A DNA stretch of 64,000 nt from JAVJSD01 sp040219575 (GTDB lineage Bacteria > Planctomycetota > Planctomycetia > Pirellulales > Pirellulaceae), in contig JAVJSD010000063.1 in NCBI GenBank assembly GCA_040219575.1, positions 1 through 64,000 on the forward strand. Direction: 5' to 3'. Numbering within the stretch: the stretch's first letter is position 1; each line of letters begins with the position of its first letter. The notes beneath the pieces are model-generated. The model ran no database searches, was not told the origin of the DNA, and saw only the letters and a program-made list of their open reading frames with translations. Below are positions 53,169 through 61,158 of the stretch, one piece after another. A program made the translations under genes and the position numbers.

Positions 53169-53222
53169 GGCGGATTTCTCTGGCGGGAACGTTGTAGGAG
53201 GGGACGCGTCCGATTTGTAATG

Positions 53223-53232
53223 TTGTACACAA
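53223..53232. promoter_or_regulatory. Possible GntR-type operator
   Basis: TTGTACACAA, a dyad of the TTGT-N2-ACAA form, lies 55 bp upstream of the DapA-like gene and about 137 bp upstream of the divergent transporter start. Such dyads suit FadR/VanR-type GntR repressors. It sits in an AT-rich stretch unusual for this GC-rich window. Which regulator binds is unknown. Confidence 0.4.
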
Positions 53233-53368
53233 TATCAAATTCGCCCCGCAACCGCTGGGCCGGTCGAAACACGACGCATCACCCGCCCGGCTGCGCACGG
53301 CCGCCGGCTCCTGGTACAACGTGGAACCCTCTCGCGTCGTCATACCGCCCGCAACGGTCGAGCCCGGG

Positions 53369-54739
53369 ATGTACCTTTGCAACAATGCCGCGCTGCGACT
53401 CGCCACGCTTTGCGTGCTCTACGTCTCGCAGGGAATCCCCTTTGGATTCGTGACCGTCACGCTGGCGGCCTATCTGTCGCAACAGGGAGCGACCACCGAG
53501 CAGGTGGCGCTGTTGCTGACGGTCAGCTTGCTCCCCTGGTCGTTCAAGTGGATCTGGGGGCCGGTAATCGATCGCTTTACGATACCGTCGCTGGGACGAC
53601 GTCGGCCCTGGATCTTGCTGGCCCAAACCCTCATGGTGATCACGATCGTCGCCGTCGTGTTGATCCCGGACCTCACGCGGCATTGGCGGTGGTTGTGCGG
53701 CATGGTGCTGCTGCACAACGTATTCAGTTCGCTGCAGGACGTGTCGGTCGACGCCATGGCGGTCGATCTGGTCCCGGAGAAGGAGCGAGGCCGGGCCAAC
53801 GGATTGATGTACGGTTCGGCCTATTTCGGCAGCTTGATCGGCGGGGCGCTGCTCGGCTGGCTGTTGGCCCGCGCCGGGTTGGCGACGGCGCTGACGGTGC
53901 AGGGCGCCATTCTGCTGCTGATCATGATGTTTCCGCTGCTGCTGCGGGAACGTCCCGGCGATCGCTTGTTTCCCTGGACGGCCGCCGCGCCCACCAAGAC
54001 GCCGCCGGTGGCGAGCAACGACTCGCTGCTGAAGTTGTTCCGCCGCCTGCTGGCCGCCTTCTCGCTGCGGGCCGCGTTGGCCGCCGCCGCCTTGGCGTTG
54101 CTGGTGAAGCTCGGGGCCGGACTCGTGATGACCGTGGTCGTGGTGTTCACCGTCAACGAGCTGGGCTGGAAGCAGGAAGAGTTCTCGGCGGTGATGGGGG
54201 GCGGGGGCGTCGTGACGGGCCTGACTGGCGCGATGCTGGGTGGGTTCCTGATCGACCTGGTGGGGCTGAAACGCTTGATCACGTTTTGCTCGCTGGCGCT
54301 GGCCGCCGTCTGGATCGGCTTTGCCTGCGCGCAGGATTACTGGCACCAGCGGACGGTGGTCTATGGAATGATCTATGCCCAGGAGTTTCTGCTGTCGGCC
54401 CTGAGCGTGTCGCTGTTCGCCTTGTTCATGGGCGTCTCGTCGCCGATCGTGGCTGGCACGCAGTTCACCGCCTACATGGCGCTGCTGAACCTCTCCAATT
54501 CCTGCGGCGTCTGGCTGGCCGGCCAGCTACATCCCGGGCTGAGCGTGGCGGCCGTCTACACGCTCGCCGGCGGCCTGCAAATCGCCGCGTTGCTGCTGGT
54601 CTTGTTCATCAAGCCCCGCGATGCGGCCGACGAAAAGAAGTTCGACTCCACCATCGAAGCGGTTCCCGACGAATCCTCTCCGGAAGGACTGACTGAACCG
54701 CGGGAAGAAACGCCGCCGAATTCGTCGGACAAGCCGTAG
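53369..54739 (+). CDS. MFS transporter (AmpG-like)
   Basis: A 456-residue twelve-helix major-facilitator permease. The first helix region is LCVLYVSQGIPFGFVTVTLA, followed by an AmpG/SLC33-like block SFKWIWGPVIDRF and MAVDLVPEKERGRANGLMYG. It resembles AmpG-type carriers of muropeptides or acetyl-CoA-linked compounds; a role in uptake of peptides or hydroxyproline is possible because it diverges from that operon, but no motif shows it. ATG at 53369 is given as start; GTG at 53321 would add 16 residues. The C-terminal tail (EAVPDESSPEGLTEPREE) is acidic and disordered. The stop codon is inside a REP repeat. Confidence 0.8.
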   Translation: MYLCNNAALRLATLCVLYVSQGIPFGFVTVTLAAYLSQQGATTEQVALLLTVSLLPWSFKWIWGPVIDRFTIPSLGRRRPWILLAQTLMVITIVAVVLIPDLTRHWRWLCGMVLLHNVFSSLQDVSVDAMAVDLVPEKERGRANGLMYGSAYFGSLIGGALLGWLLARAGLATALTVQGAILLLIMMFPLLLRERPGDRLFPWTAAAPTKTPPVASNDSLLKLFRRLLAAFSLRAALAAAALALLVKLGAGLVMTVVVVFTVNELGWKQEEFSAVMGGGGVVTGLTGAMLGGFLIDLVGLKRLITFCSLALAAVWIGFACAQDYWHQRTVVYGMIYAQEFLLSALSVSLFALFMGVSSPIVAGTQFTAYMALLNLSNSCGVWLAGQLHPGLSVAAVYTLAGGLQIAALLLVLFIKPRDAADEKKFDSTIEAVPDESSPEGLTEPREETPPNSSDKP

Positions 54740-54805
54740 CGGAAGTCGCCAGACTTCCGATATCCAACGTGCGAAGTGTCGGAACTCTGGCGAGTTCCGC
54801 GACTC
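54735..54805. repeat. REP-like element containing a stop codon
   Basis: CCGTAGCGGAAGTCGCCAGA (from 54734), then CTTCCGA, partly pairs with TCGGAACTCTGGCGAGTTCC (54779-54798). The TAG at 54737-54739 ends the MFS transporter gene. Confidence 0.8.
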
Positions 54806-55799
54806 ACCGCTGGCCGAAACCCCACAGTTTCGCGGCGTTGCCTCCCAGGATCTTCGCGACGTCCTCGGCGCTGAAGAACGCCATCTCCTGGCGGAACAGG
54901 TCGAGTTCCTTATCGAGCGTCGGGCGCTTGTACGCGGCGCGGGCGTCGCCCGGATAGCCGGTTCCGAACAGCAGGCGATCGGGGCCGAACGCCTCGTACA
55001 CCCGTTTGACATACGGATAGGCGTCGGCGAACGGGTACGTCTTCGACTTCGAGACAGACGCCAGTTCGGAGACCTTGACCCATACGTTGGGATGTTTGGC
55101 CATCGCCAGCAGGCGGCGGAAATCGGGCTCGGGATCCGTGGCGGCGAGGTCCATCTGCGAGAGATGATCGACGATCACGTGTACGTCGCGATGCGCAGCC
55201 GCCATCTTCGCCAACCGAGGCAGTTGCGGCGGCGCGATGAAGAAATTCAACACCGCCTCGAGTTCGGCCGCCTTCCGCCATAGCCGATGCGTCGCTTCCG
55301 CGTCGAGCCACGCGTCGCCGCCGAGTTTGCCTTGATGGTAGTAGATCGGGCTGAACCGCATGCCGGATAACCCTCGCTCCTTGATCCAGTACTCGAGCTT
55401 GTCGGCGACCTGAGGATCGGTGGGGTCGATCAGTCCGTGAGCCTTGAAGCGACGTGGGTCGCGCTGCACGCAGTCGGCCACGTACGAATTGTCCCAGCCG
55501 TGGTAAATCACCTGCACCAGCACGGCGTGCGTGCAGCCGTGGCGATCCATGTCGTCGATCAGCATCTCGAGCGTCGCCTTATGCGGCGCCTCGGTGAACT
55601 GTTTGTCGTACGGATGCGCAAACGGATACCGCCGGGCGTCGTCGGCCCAAACGTGCATGTGGGTGTCGATGATCGGCGGCATGTTGCGATTTCCTGCGGC
55701 TGCGGCCGATAGCTCGGACGACGCCCCCAGCGCGACGGCCGAACCCAAGGCGCCCAAGAGGAGATCGCGTCGGTCGACGACGGGCGCGTCGCTGTGCAT
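54804..55799 (-). CDS. Exported amidohydrolase family protein
   Basis: A 331-residue metal-dependent hydrolase of the amidohydrolase-2 (TIM-barrel) type. The leader is twin-arginine-like (DRRDLLLGALGSAVALGASS). The metal pair DTHMHVWADD lies at about 44-53, then MRFSPIYYHQGKL, VIVDHLSQMDL (catalytic His), the late Asp region GPDRLLFGTGYPGD, and the end ILGGNAAKLWGFGQR. Members act as lactonases, decarboxylases or on aromatic acids. The ATG at 55799 is clear. It is convergent with the MFS gene and probably monocistronic. Confidence 0.85.
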   Translation of the reverse strand: MHSDAPVVDRRDLLLGALGSAVALGASSELSAAAAGNRNMPPIIDTHMHVWADDARRYPFAHPYDKQFTEAPHKATLEMLIDDMDRHGCTHAVLVQVIYHGWDNSYVADCVQRDPRRFKAHGLIDPTDPQVADKLEYWIKERGLSGMRFSPIYYHQGKLGGDAWLDAEATHRLWRKAAELEAVLNFFIAPPQLPRLAKMAAAHRDVHVIVDHLSQMDLAATDPEPDFRRLLAMAKHPNVWVKVSELASVSKSKTYPFADAYPYVKRVYEAFGPDRLLFGTGYPGDARAAYKRPTLDKELDLFRQEMAFFSAEDVAKILGGNAAKLWGFGQR

Positions 55800-55951
55800 G
55801 ATGGTGATTCCTAACGATGAATACCGCTCGAACCGGCCGGTAGGCTCTTTCGCCAGCAGTCAGGCTCTTTCGCCGACAGTCGTCAGAGTGACGTTCCGCA
55901 AGCCGCGCGTCAACTCGCCCCTTGAGGGCGGAGGCGGCAAGAAATAAAGTT

Positions 55952-55984
55952 GCCCGCGCCGCAGAGGGGCGTCGCGGCGCGGGC
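55952..55984. repeat. GC-rich 11 bp-stem hairpin
   Basis: GCCCGCGCCGC (55952-55962) pairs with GCGGCGCGGGC (55974-55984). It lies about 150 bp upstream of the amidohydrolase start, in its leader region. On the minus strand AACTTTATTT follows, so it might attenuate transcription, but it could simply be a REP-like repeat. Confidence 0.6.
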
Positions 55985-56109
55985 GAGAAGAGGCCGTGCG
56001 GGGTGAGCACGGCATTCGGGCACCACTCCAATCGGAAAACGATTGCAAAACCGGGCGCGATTTTGGAAAAACTTGAAAGACTTCTCTCCAGCCGGCCAGG
56101 AACCCATCA

Positions 56110-56328
56110 ATGAGCGACATCCCGTCGGGCCGGTATCGGCACTACAAAGGCAACGAGTACACGGTGTTAGGCGTCGCCCGGCACAGCGAAACGGAGGAAG
56201 AACTTGTCGTCTACCGGCAGGAGTACGGCGACTTCAGCCTGTGGGTGCGGCCCCTGGCGATGTTCCTGGAGACCGTTCAAGTCGCGGGAGAGCCGACGCC
56301 GCGGTTTTGTCACCTGGGCGAGAAATAG
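56110..56328 (+). CDS. DUF1653 domain protein
   Basis: A 72-residue protein with the DUF1653 pattern: SGRYRHYKGNEYTVLGVARH, EELVVYRQEYGDFSLWVRPL and FLETV. This is a small beta-barrel, usually a single-domain protein of unknown function. AGGA sits 8 bases before the ATG at 56110. Its stop TAG is followed by the convergent DUF1501 gene end. Confidence 0.9.
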   Translation: MSDIPSGRYRHYKGNEYTVLGVARHSETEEELVVYRQEYGDFSLWVRPLAMFLETVQVAGEPTPRFCHLGEK

Positions 56329-56367
56329 GCCGAGGCGAGCGCCGTCTGGGCGGCCGCCTCGCCGCCG

Positions 56368-57837
56368 TCAGGCGATCACGTCCTTCACCAACTCGCCGGC
56401 GACGTCGGTCAGGCGGTGGTTCCGGCCCTGGTACTTGAACGTCAGCCGCTCGTGGTGAATGCCGAGCAGATGCAGCATCGTGGCGTGCAGGTCGTGCACG
56501 TGGACCGGCGACTCGTCGATGTTGTACGAGAAGTCGTCGGTCTTGCCGAATGAAAAGCCGGGCTTCACACCGCCGCCGGCCATCCAGACCGTGAAGCAGC
56601 GCGGGTGGTGATCGCGGCCGTAGTCCTTGTCGGTGAGCTTTCCCTGGCAGTAAACCGTGCGTCCAAACTCGCCGCCCCAGATCACCAGCGTATCATCGAG
56701 CAGGCCGCGTTGCTTGAGGTCGGCCACCAGCGCGGCGGTGCCGCGATCGGTGTCGTGGCACTGCTCCCGGATCTGCTTGGGCAGGCTGGTGTGCTGATCC
56801 CAACCGCGGTGAAACAATTGCACGAACCGCACGCCGCGCTCCGCCAGACGCCGCGCCAGCAGGCAATTGGCCGCGTAGGTGCCGGGCTTCTTCGCCTCTT
56901 CGCCGTACAACTCGAAGGTGCTGGCCGGTTCGTCGGCGGTGTCCATCAACTCGGGCACCGAGGTTTGCATACGATAGGCGAGCTCGTACTGCGTGATGCG
57001 GGTGGCGATTTCGGGATCGCCGAACTCTTCGAGCTTGAGTTGGTTCAGCCGCGCCAAGTCGTCGAGCATGCGGCGACGCGCGACGTCGTCGAGTCCGTCG
57101 GGATTCGACAGGTACAGCACCGGATCGCCGACGGATCGAAACTTCACGCCCTGGTATTTCGACGGCAGGAAGCCGCTTCCCCACAGGCGATCGTAGAGCG
57201 GTTGGCCGGCGCGTCCGGATCCCTGGCTGACCATCGCCACGAACGCCGGCAGGTTCTGGTTCATCGTGCCCAGGCCATACGACAACCAGGCGCCCATGCT
57301 GGGGCGGCCGGCGAGTTGGGCGCCGGTCTGAAAGAACGTGATGGCGGGATCGTGATTAATGGCCTCGGTGTGCAGCGTCTTGATGAAGCACAAGTCGTCG
57401 GCGATCTTCGCCGTGTGCGGCAGCAGATCGCTGACCCACGCGCCGCTGCGGCCGTGCTGGGCGAAGTTGAAGATCGTGGGGGCGACCGGAAATCGCTCCT
57501 GCGAGGCGGTCATCCCGGTCAGCCGCTGGCCGCGGCGAATCGAGTCGGGCAGTTCCTCTCCACGCAGGTCGGCCAGTTTGGGCTTGTGGTCGAACAGATC
57601 CATCTGCGACGGCGCGCCGGACTGAAACAGGTAGATGACGCGCTTCGCCTTGGGCGCGAAGTGCGGCAGCGCGGGCAATCCGCCGACGGCCTCCGTGTTG
57701 CTCGCCGCAAGGTCCTTGCCGCGCAGTTCGTCGCCCAACAGCGCGGCCAACGCGGCGGCGCCGACTCCGGTGGCGGTCCGTCCAAAGAAGTGGCGACGGT
57801 TCAACAGCAGCCGTTGTTGGAGTTGCGGATCAATCAT
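56368..57837 (-). CDS. DUF1501 exported protein, second copy
   Basis: A 489-residue protein of the same fold as 43713-45098. The leader is LNRRHFFGRTATGVGAAALA. Further blocks are RVIYLFQSGAPSQMDLFDHK, SDLLPHTAKIADDLCFIKTL, WGGEFGRTVYCQGKLTDKDY and HATMLHLLGIHHERLTFKYQ. No PSD1 gene accompanies it, unlike the 43-48 kb set. I chose the ATG at 57837 (MIDPQLQQ); ATG at 57867 is possible. The REP element at 57875-57922 lies just upstream. Confidence 0.9.
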   Translation of the reverse strand: MIDPQLQQRLLLNRRHFFGRTATGVGAAALAALLGDELRGKDLAASNTEAVGGLPALPHFAPKAKRVIYLFQSGAPSQMDLFDHKPKLADLRGEELPDSIRRGQRLTGMTASQERFPVAPTIFNFAQHGRSGAWVSDLLPHTAKIADDLCFIKTLHTEAINHDPAITFFQTGAQLAGRPSMGAWLSYGLGTMNQNLPAFVAMVSQGSGRAGQPLYDRLWGSGFLPSKYQGVKFRSVGDPVLYLSNPDGLDDVARRRMLDDLARLNQLKLEEFGDPEIATRITQYELAYRMQTSVPELMDTADEPASTFELYGEEAKKPGTYAANCLLARRLAERGVRFVQLFHRGWDQHTSLPKQIREQCHDTDRGTAALVADLKQRGLLDDTLVIWGGEFGRTVYCQGKLTDKDYGRDHHPRCFTVWMAGGGVKPGFSFGKTDDFSYNIDESPVHVHDLHATMLHLLGIHHERLTFKYQGRNHRLTDVAGELVKDVIA

Positions 57838-57874
57838 GCGCTGTTTCGTCGGTGGTGCGGAAAACATGTGACCC

Positions 57875-57922
57875 GTAGGGCGGGCACCCTGCCTGCCTTG
57901 CAGCCTGGAAGGCTGCCCTACG
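57875..57922. repeat. REP-like element, GTAGGGC family
   Basis: GTAGGGCGGGCACCCTGCCT (from 57875) pairs in part with TGGAAGGCTGCCCTACG (57906-57922). The same family is at 60952-60984 and about 41152. Confidence 0.7.
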
Positions 57923-57925
57923 ACA

Positions 57926-57966
57926 GTAAAAAAGGCCTCACCCCGCGCGGAGGCAAGGTGAGGCCG
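57926..57966 (-). terminator. Intrinsic terminator of the double-HMA gene
   Basis: On the minus strand, GGCCTCACC (57957-57965) and GGTGAGGCC (57934-57942) form a 9 bp stem over a 14-base loop, followed by a 6-T tract (57928-57933). Confidence 0.85.
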
Positions 57967-58020
57967 TTGTTGTTTCCTGAGACAGGTGAGGGACCTGTCG
58001 GTGCGAATCGATCGGCGTTG

Positions 58021-58545
58021 CTACTTGACCGAAACGGCGAAGCCCTTGGCGAGCAGGGCGTTGACCACGGCGGCGGCGCTGAAGTCGCCTTCCACCACGA
58101 ACGACGACTCTTTCGCCTTGGCCGTGTTGGCCTCCACACCGTCGACCGAGCCGAGGGCCGCTTGGATGGCCTTGTTGCAGGCGCCGCAGCAGTTGTGCAC
58201 GCCGGTCAGTTCCAGTCGCTTGACGTTGCCCTTGGGCGCCTTCACTTCGGCGAACTTGGCCTTGTCGCTGTCGCTCTTGCCGTAGAAGCCCGCGGCCTGC
58301 AGCGCGTCGATCGCCTTCTGGGCGGCTTCATCGCTGGAGGCGGTGATCGCCACGGTGCCGGCCTTCATGTCGGACGTGTGCGACACGCCGTCCACATCGG
58401 CCAGCGCTTTCTTCACCCCCACGACGCAGGCGCCGCAGCAGAGGTGCACGTTGCTGACGGTGACCTTGGTCTCGGCCATCGCCGTGCCGGCGGTCAGCAG
58501 CAGTAAGAGGGCGGTGGCGGCCAAGCCTTTGGTTGCGAGAGGCAT
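58021..58545 (-). CDS. Exported double heavy-metal-associated (HMA) protein
   Basis: A 174-residue protein. The signal peptide is at about 1-24 (ATALLLLLTAGTAMA). Two HMA-like repeats follow, each with a five-residue Cys motif: HLCCGACVVGV at about 32-42 and HNCCGACNKAI at about 112-122. The CCxxC form is a variant of the CxxC copper site, with an added cysteine. The protein is likely a periplasmic metal-binding or metal-delivery factor. Lys/Ala-rich stretches lie between the domains. The start is ATG at 58545 with GGAG upstream. A strong terminator follows, so it is monocistronic. Confidence 0.85.
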   Translation of the reverse strand: MPLATKGLAATALLLLLTAGTAMAETKVTVSNVHLCCGACVVGVKKALADVDGVSHTSDMKAGTVAITASSDEAAQKAIDALQAAGFYGKSDSDKAKFAEVKAPKGNVKRLELTGVHNCCGACNKAIQAALGSVDGVEANTAKAKESSFVVEGDFSAAAVVNALLAKGFAVSVK

Positions 58546-58784
58546 GATCAATCTCCGTTGTGGGTGGGGCGATGGGGGGACCCGTTGGTGGTCGCAATCA
58601 TTAACAAACGCTGATGCGTTCACCCCTTAATTTGATGCAAGCGCATCGCGGAGTCAACCATTATCCCTTGCGAATTTGTGTTCTGATGCGAATTCGCAAC
58701 GTCCCGATTGCCTGTTTGGGGGGCGAGGCCGGAAACTCGCCGCGAGCGGCTACGTCTCGCCTCGCATCGTGTGCGAGTAAGTCC

Positions 58785-58990
58785 CTGGGAGGACGCTGGC
58801 AGCGTCCTCCCAGGCCAGCCGTAGCCGATGCTGCCAGCATCGCCGCCGGCGGGAACGAGCTTCGCGAAGTTCCGGCTATTCTCAAACGCCGCGCAAACGG
58901 AACCGCGAGTACGAGCCGGAAAACCCAGCGACGCGTCGGCCGGAACTCCCCAACGGTTGTTCCGGCGGCTGGGACGCTGGCAGCGTCCGC
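58785..58990. repeat. GATGCTGCCAGCATC / ACGCTGGCAGCGT hairpins
   Basis: CTGGGAGGACGCTGG (58785-58799) and its partner CAGCGTCCTCCCAG (58800-58813) form a nearly gapless palindrome. CCGATGCTGCCAGCATCG is at about 58826 and GGGACGCTGGCAGCGTCC at about 58972. The gap 58546-59084 holds these repeats but no gene I can support. Confidence 0.8.
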
Positions 58991-59084
58991 CACAGTTAGG
59001 CCGTGGCCGCTGCGGGCCGCATTGGCTACGATCAGCGCCCGCGAGGCGTCGTAACCATCGGCCGTCCCCAAGCATCCAACCAAC

Positions 59085-59747
59085 ATGTCGCCAGTCGCCA
59101 ATCGCGCCGTCGTTTTCGATCTCGACGGGCTGATGTTCAACACCGAGGATCTGTACGACCAGACGGGCAGCGAGGTGCTGCGCCGTCGCGGGCGACAGTT
59201 CACCAACGAACTGCGGCAACAGATGATGGGCCGACCCGGGCGTGATGCGTTACGGATCATGATCGAGATGCACGGCCTCGAAGACACCGTCGAGCAATTG
59301 CAGCGCGAGTCAGAAAGTGTTTTCAACGGATTGCTCGATTCGCACTTGGCTCCCATGCCAGGACTGCTCGAACTGCTGGAGCGGTTGGAAGCGGTAGGCC
59401 GCCCCAAGGCGATCGCCACCAGCAGCGGGCGCGAGGTCGTGCACCGCATGCTGCGGCAGTTCGACTTTCCCCGCCGCTTCGAGTTCGTGTTGACCTCGGA
59501 AGACGTCGCCCGCGGAAAGCCGCATCCGGAGGTGTTCCTCACGGCGGCTCGGCGACTGGGCGTCGAGCCCGGCGAGTTGCTCGTGCTGGAGGACAGCGAA
59601 AACGGCTGTCGGGCCGCGGTCGCCTCGGGGGCGGTGACGGTGGCGGTGCCCAGCGAGCACAGCCGGCATCATGGGTTCGAAGGGGCGGCGCTGGTCGCCG
59701 ACGGCCTCGCCGATCCGCGCATCGCCGAATTGCTGGGACTAGATTGA
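59085..59747 (+). CDS. HAD family hydrolase (beta-phosphoglucomutase-like)
   Basis: A 220-residue HAD protein with a helical cap. Motif I is VFDLDGLMFNTE, the Asp nucleophile followed by Asp+2. The cap starts at about 17, and the region of motif II is ATSSGR. Motif III is the Lys in GKPHPEVF, and motif IV is LEDSENGC. The Asp-x-Asp-Gly-Leu-x-Phe-Asn-Thr pattern is that of the CbbY/beta-PGM branch, which acts on sugar phosphates. It ends before a short intergenic region that carries a promoter for nadA. Substrate not readable. Confidence 0.85.
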   Translation: MSPVANRAVVFDLDGLMFNTEDLYDQTGSEVLRRRGRQFTNELRQQMMGRPGRDALRIMIEMHGLEDTVEQLQRESESVFNGLLDSHLAPMPGLLELLERLEAVGRPKAIATSSGREVVHRMLRQFDFPRRFEFVLTSEDVARGKPHPEVFLTAARRLGVEPGELLVLEDSENGCRAAVASGAVTVAVPSEHSRHHGFEGAALVADGLADPRIAELLGLD

Positions 59748-59871
59748 GGCGAGTGCGTTGTGATTCAAGACTGGCGAAATAGCCACTTGCTTGCGCCGCC
59801 TGCCAGAACGCGGCGCCCCCAACAACACAGGATAGCGCCACGATCCCCTCGCCGCGCGAGGGTTGCTAGCC

Positions 59872-59877
59872 TATAAT
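59872..59877 (+). promoter_or_regulatory. -10 element for nadA
   Basis: A perfect TATAAT, 82 bases ahead of the nadA start, with no clear -35 at the right distance. It lies in the short gap after the HAD gene, so it is likely the main nadA promoter. Confidence 0.4.
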
Positions 59878-59959
59878 CCCTTAACACAGACGTAAGGCCG
59901 TCTTAAAAATCGCCGGATGTGGGTTCATCCTTCGCCACACGAAAAACAAGGAGAGTCAT

Positions 59960-60952
59960 TTGAACTCCCACCACGACGCCCTCCCCCTCGTCAGTCCTTT
60001 CTCTCCCGCCGCCGAAGAAGTCGATCCTCTCGAGTTGTACGAGGAGATCGAGCACCTCAAGGAGCGGGAAGACGCCACCATCCTGGCCCACTACTACCAG
60101 GACGGTGAAATCCAGGAACTGGCCGACCACACCGGCGACAGCCTGCAATTGGCCCGCGCCGCCACCCAGGTCGAGACCGGCACGATCGTGTTCTGCGGCG
60201 TGCATTTCATGGCCGAGACGGCCAAGATGCTCAACCCCGACAAACGCGTCTTGCTGCCCGACCTGCTGGCCGGCTGCAGCCTGGCCGACAGCTGTCCCGC
60301 GCCGAAACTGGCCGAACTTCAGACGCGCTTGCGGGCCGAGGGCCGCAAGTTTCAAACGGTCACCTACATCAACAGCACCGCGGCCGTCAAAGCGTTGTCG
60401 GACTGGATCGTCACCTCCGGCAACGCCGAGGAGATCGTGGGCCGTGTGCCCCGCGAGTACGAAATCCTGTTCGCCCCCGATCGGCACCTCGGCGGTTATC
60501 TGGAAGAAGTGACAGGGCGGAAGATGATCCTGTGGGAGGGTTCGTGCATGGTGCACGAACTGTTCAGCGTGAGCGATCTGCTGACGCTCAAACGCCGTTT
60601 GCCGGAGGCGATCACGCTGGCGCACCCGGAATGCCCAGCCAACATTCGCGAGCACAGCGACTACGTCGGCGGCACGCAGGGGATGCTGAAATACGTCGCC
60701 GCCCTGGCCCAGCCGCGGGACATCCTGGTGGCGACCGAGGCCAACATGATGTGGCAGTTGCAGCACAAGTTCCCGCAACACCGCTACCACGGCGTGCCGG
60801 GGATTACCTGCGCTTGCAACAAGTGCCCGCACATGGCCCGCAACACGCTGACGAAACTTCGCGACTGCCTGGCCAGCGGCTCGCCGGAGATTCCCTGGCA
60901 GGAGAGCTTCGGCAAGGCCCGCGAGGTGCTCGAGCGTAGCCTGCTCAAGTAG
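59960..60952 (+). CDS. nadA: Quinolinate synthase
   Basis: A 330-residue [4Fe-4S] enzyme that condenses iminoaspartate with dihydroxyacetone phosphate to quinolinate in de novo NAD synthesis. The substrate-binding start is ILAHYYQDGEIQELADHTGD (41-60). The cluster cysteines are likely C112 (CSLADSC), C196 (WEGSCMVHE) and C289 (CNKCPHMA). The start is a rare TTG at 59960, supported by AAGGAGA 5 bases upstream; the next ATG would remove the conserved N-terminal helices. NadB and NadC are not in the window. The gene appears to be monocistronic. Confidence 0.95.
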   Translation: MNSHHDALPLVSPFSPAAEEVDPLELYEEIEHLKEREDATILAHYYQDGEIQELADHTGDSLQLARAATQVETGTIVFCGVHFMAETAKMLNPDKRVLLPDLLAGCSLADSCPAPKLAELQTRLRAEGRKFQTVTYINSTAAVKALSDWIVTSGNAEEIVGRVPREYEILFAPDRHLGGYLEEVTGRKMILWEGSCMVHELFSVSDLLTLKRRLPEAITLAHPECPANIREHSDYVGGTQGMLKYVAALAQPRDILVATEANMMWQLQHKFPQHRYHGVPGITCACNKCPHMARNTLTKLRDCLASGSPEIPWQESFGKAREVLERSLLK

Positions 60953-61039
60953 GGCGGCATCCAGGCAGGAAGGCTGCCCTACGAGATAGACCAGATCGCG
61001 TTTACTAGTCGGCATCGAAGGACGTCACGATGCCGAGAG

Positions 61040-61107
61040 CCGTAGCGGAAGTCGCCAGACTTCCGAGACTTCGCTCTAATTCGGAAGTCTGGCGACTTCC
61101 GCTACGG
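61040..61107. repeat. Perfect REP-like palindrome, GGAAGTC family
   Basis: The left arm starts CCGTAGCGGAAGTCGCCAGA (61040) and the right arm ends CGACTTCCGCTACGG (61107). The arms are perfect over 27 bp with a 14-base loop. This is the best-conserved copy of the family in the window. Confidence 0.9.
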
Positions 61108-61158
61108 GTTTCCAGCCATCGCCAACTAGTAAAGTTCAACTTGACGGTCCACTAGAAA

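Noticed and set aside
55952..55984. Terminator for a minus-strand gene
   Set aside because: No minus-strand gene ends just upstream of it, and the following tract (AACTTTATTT) is not a proper U-run.
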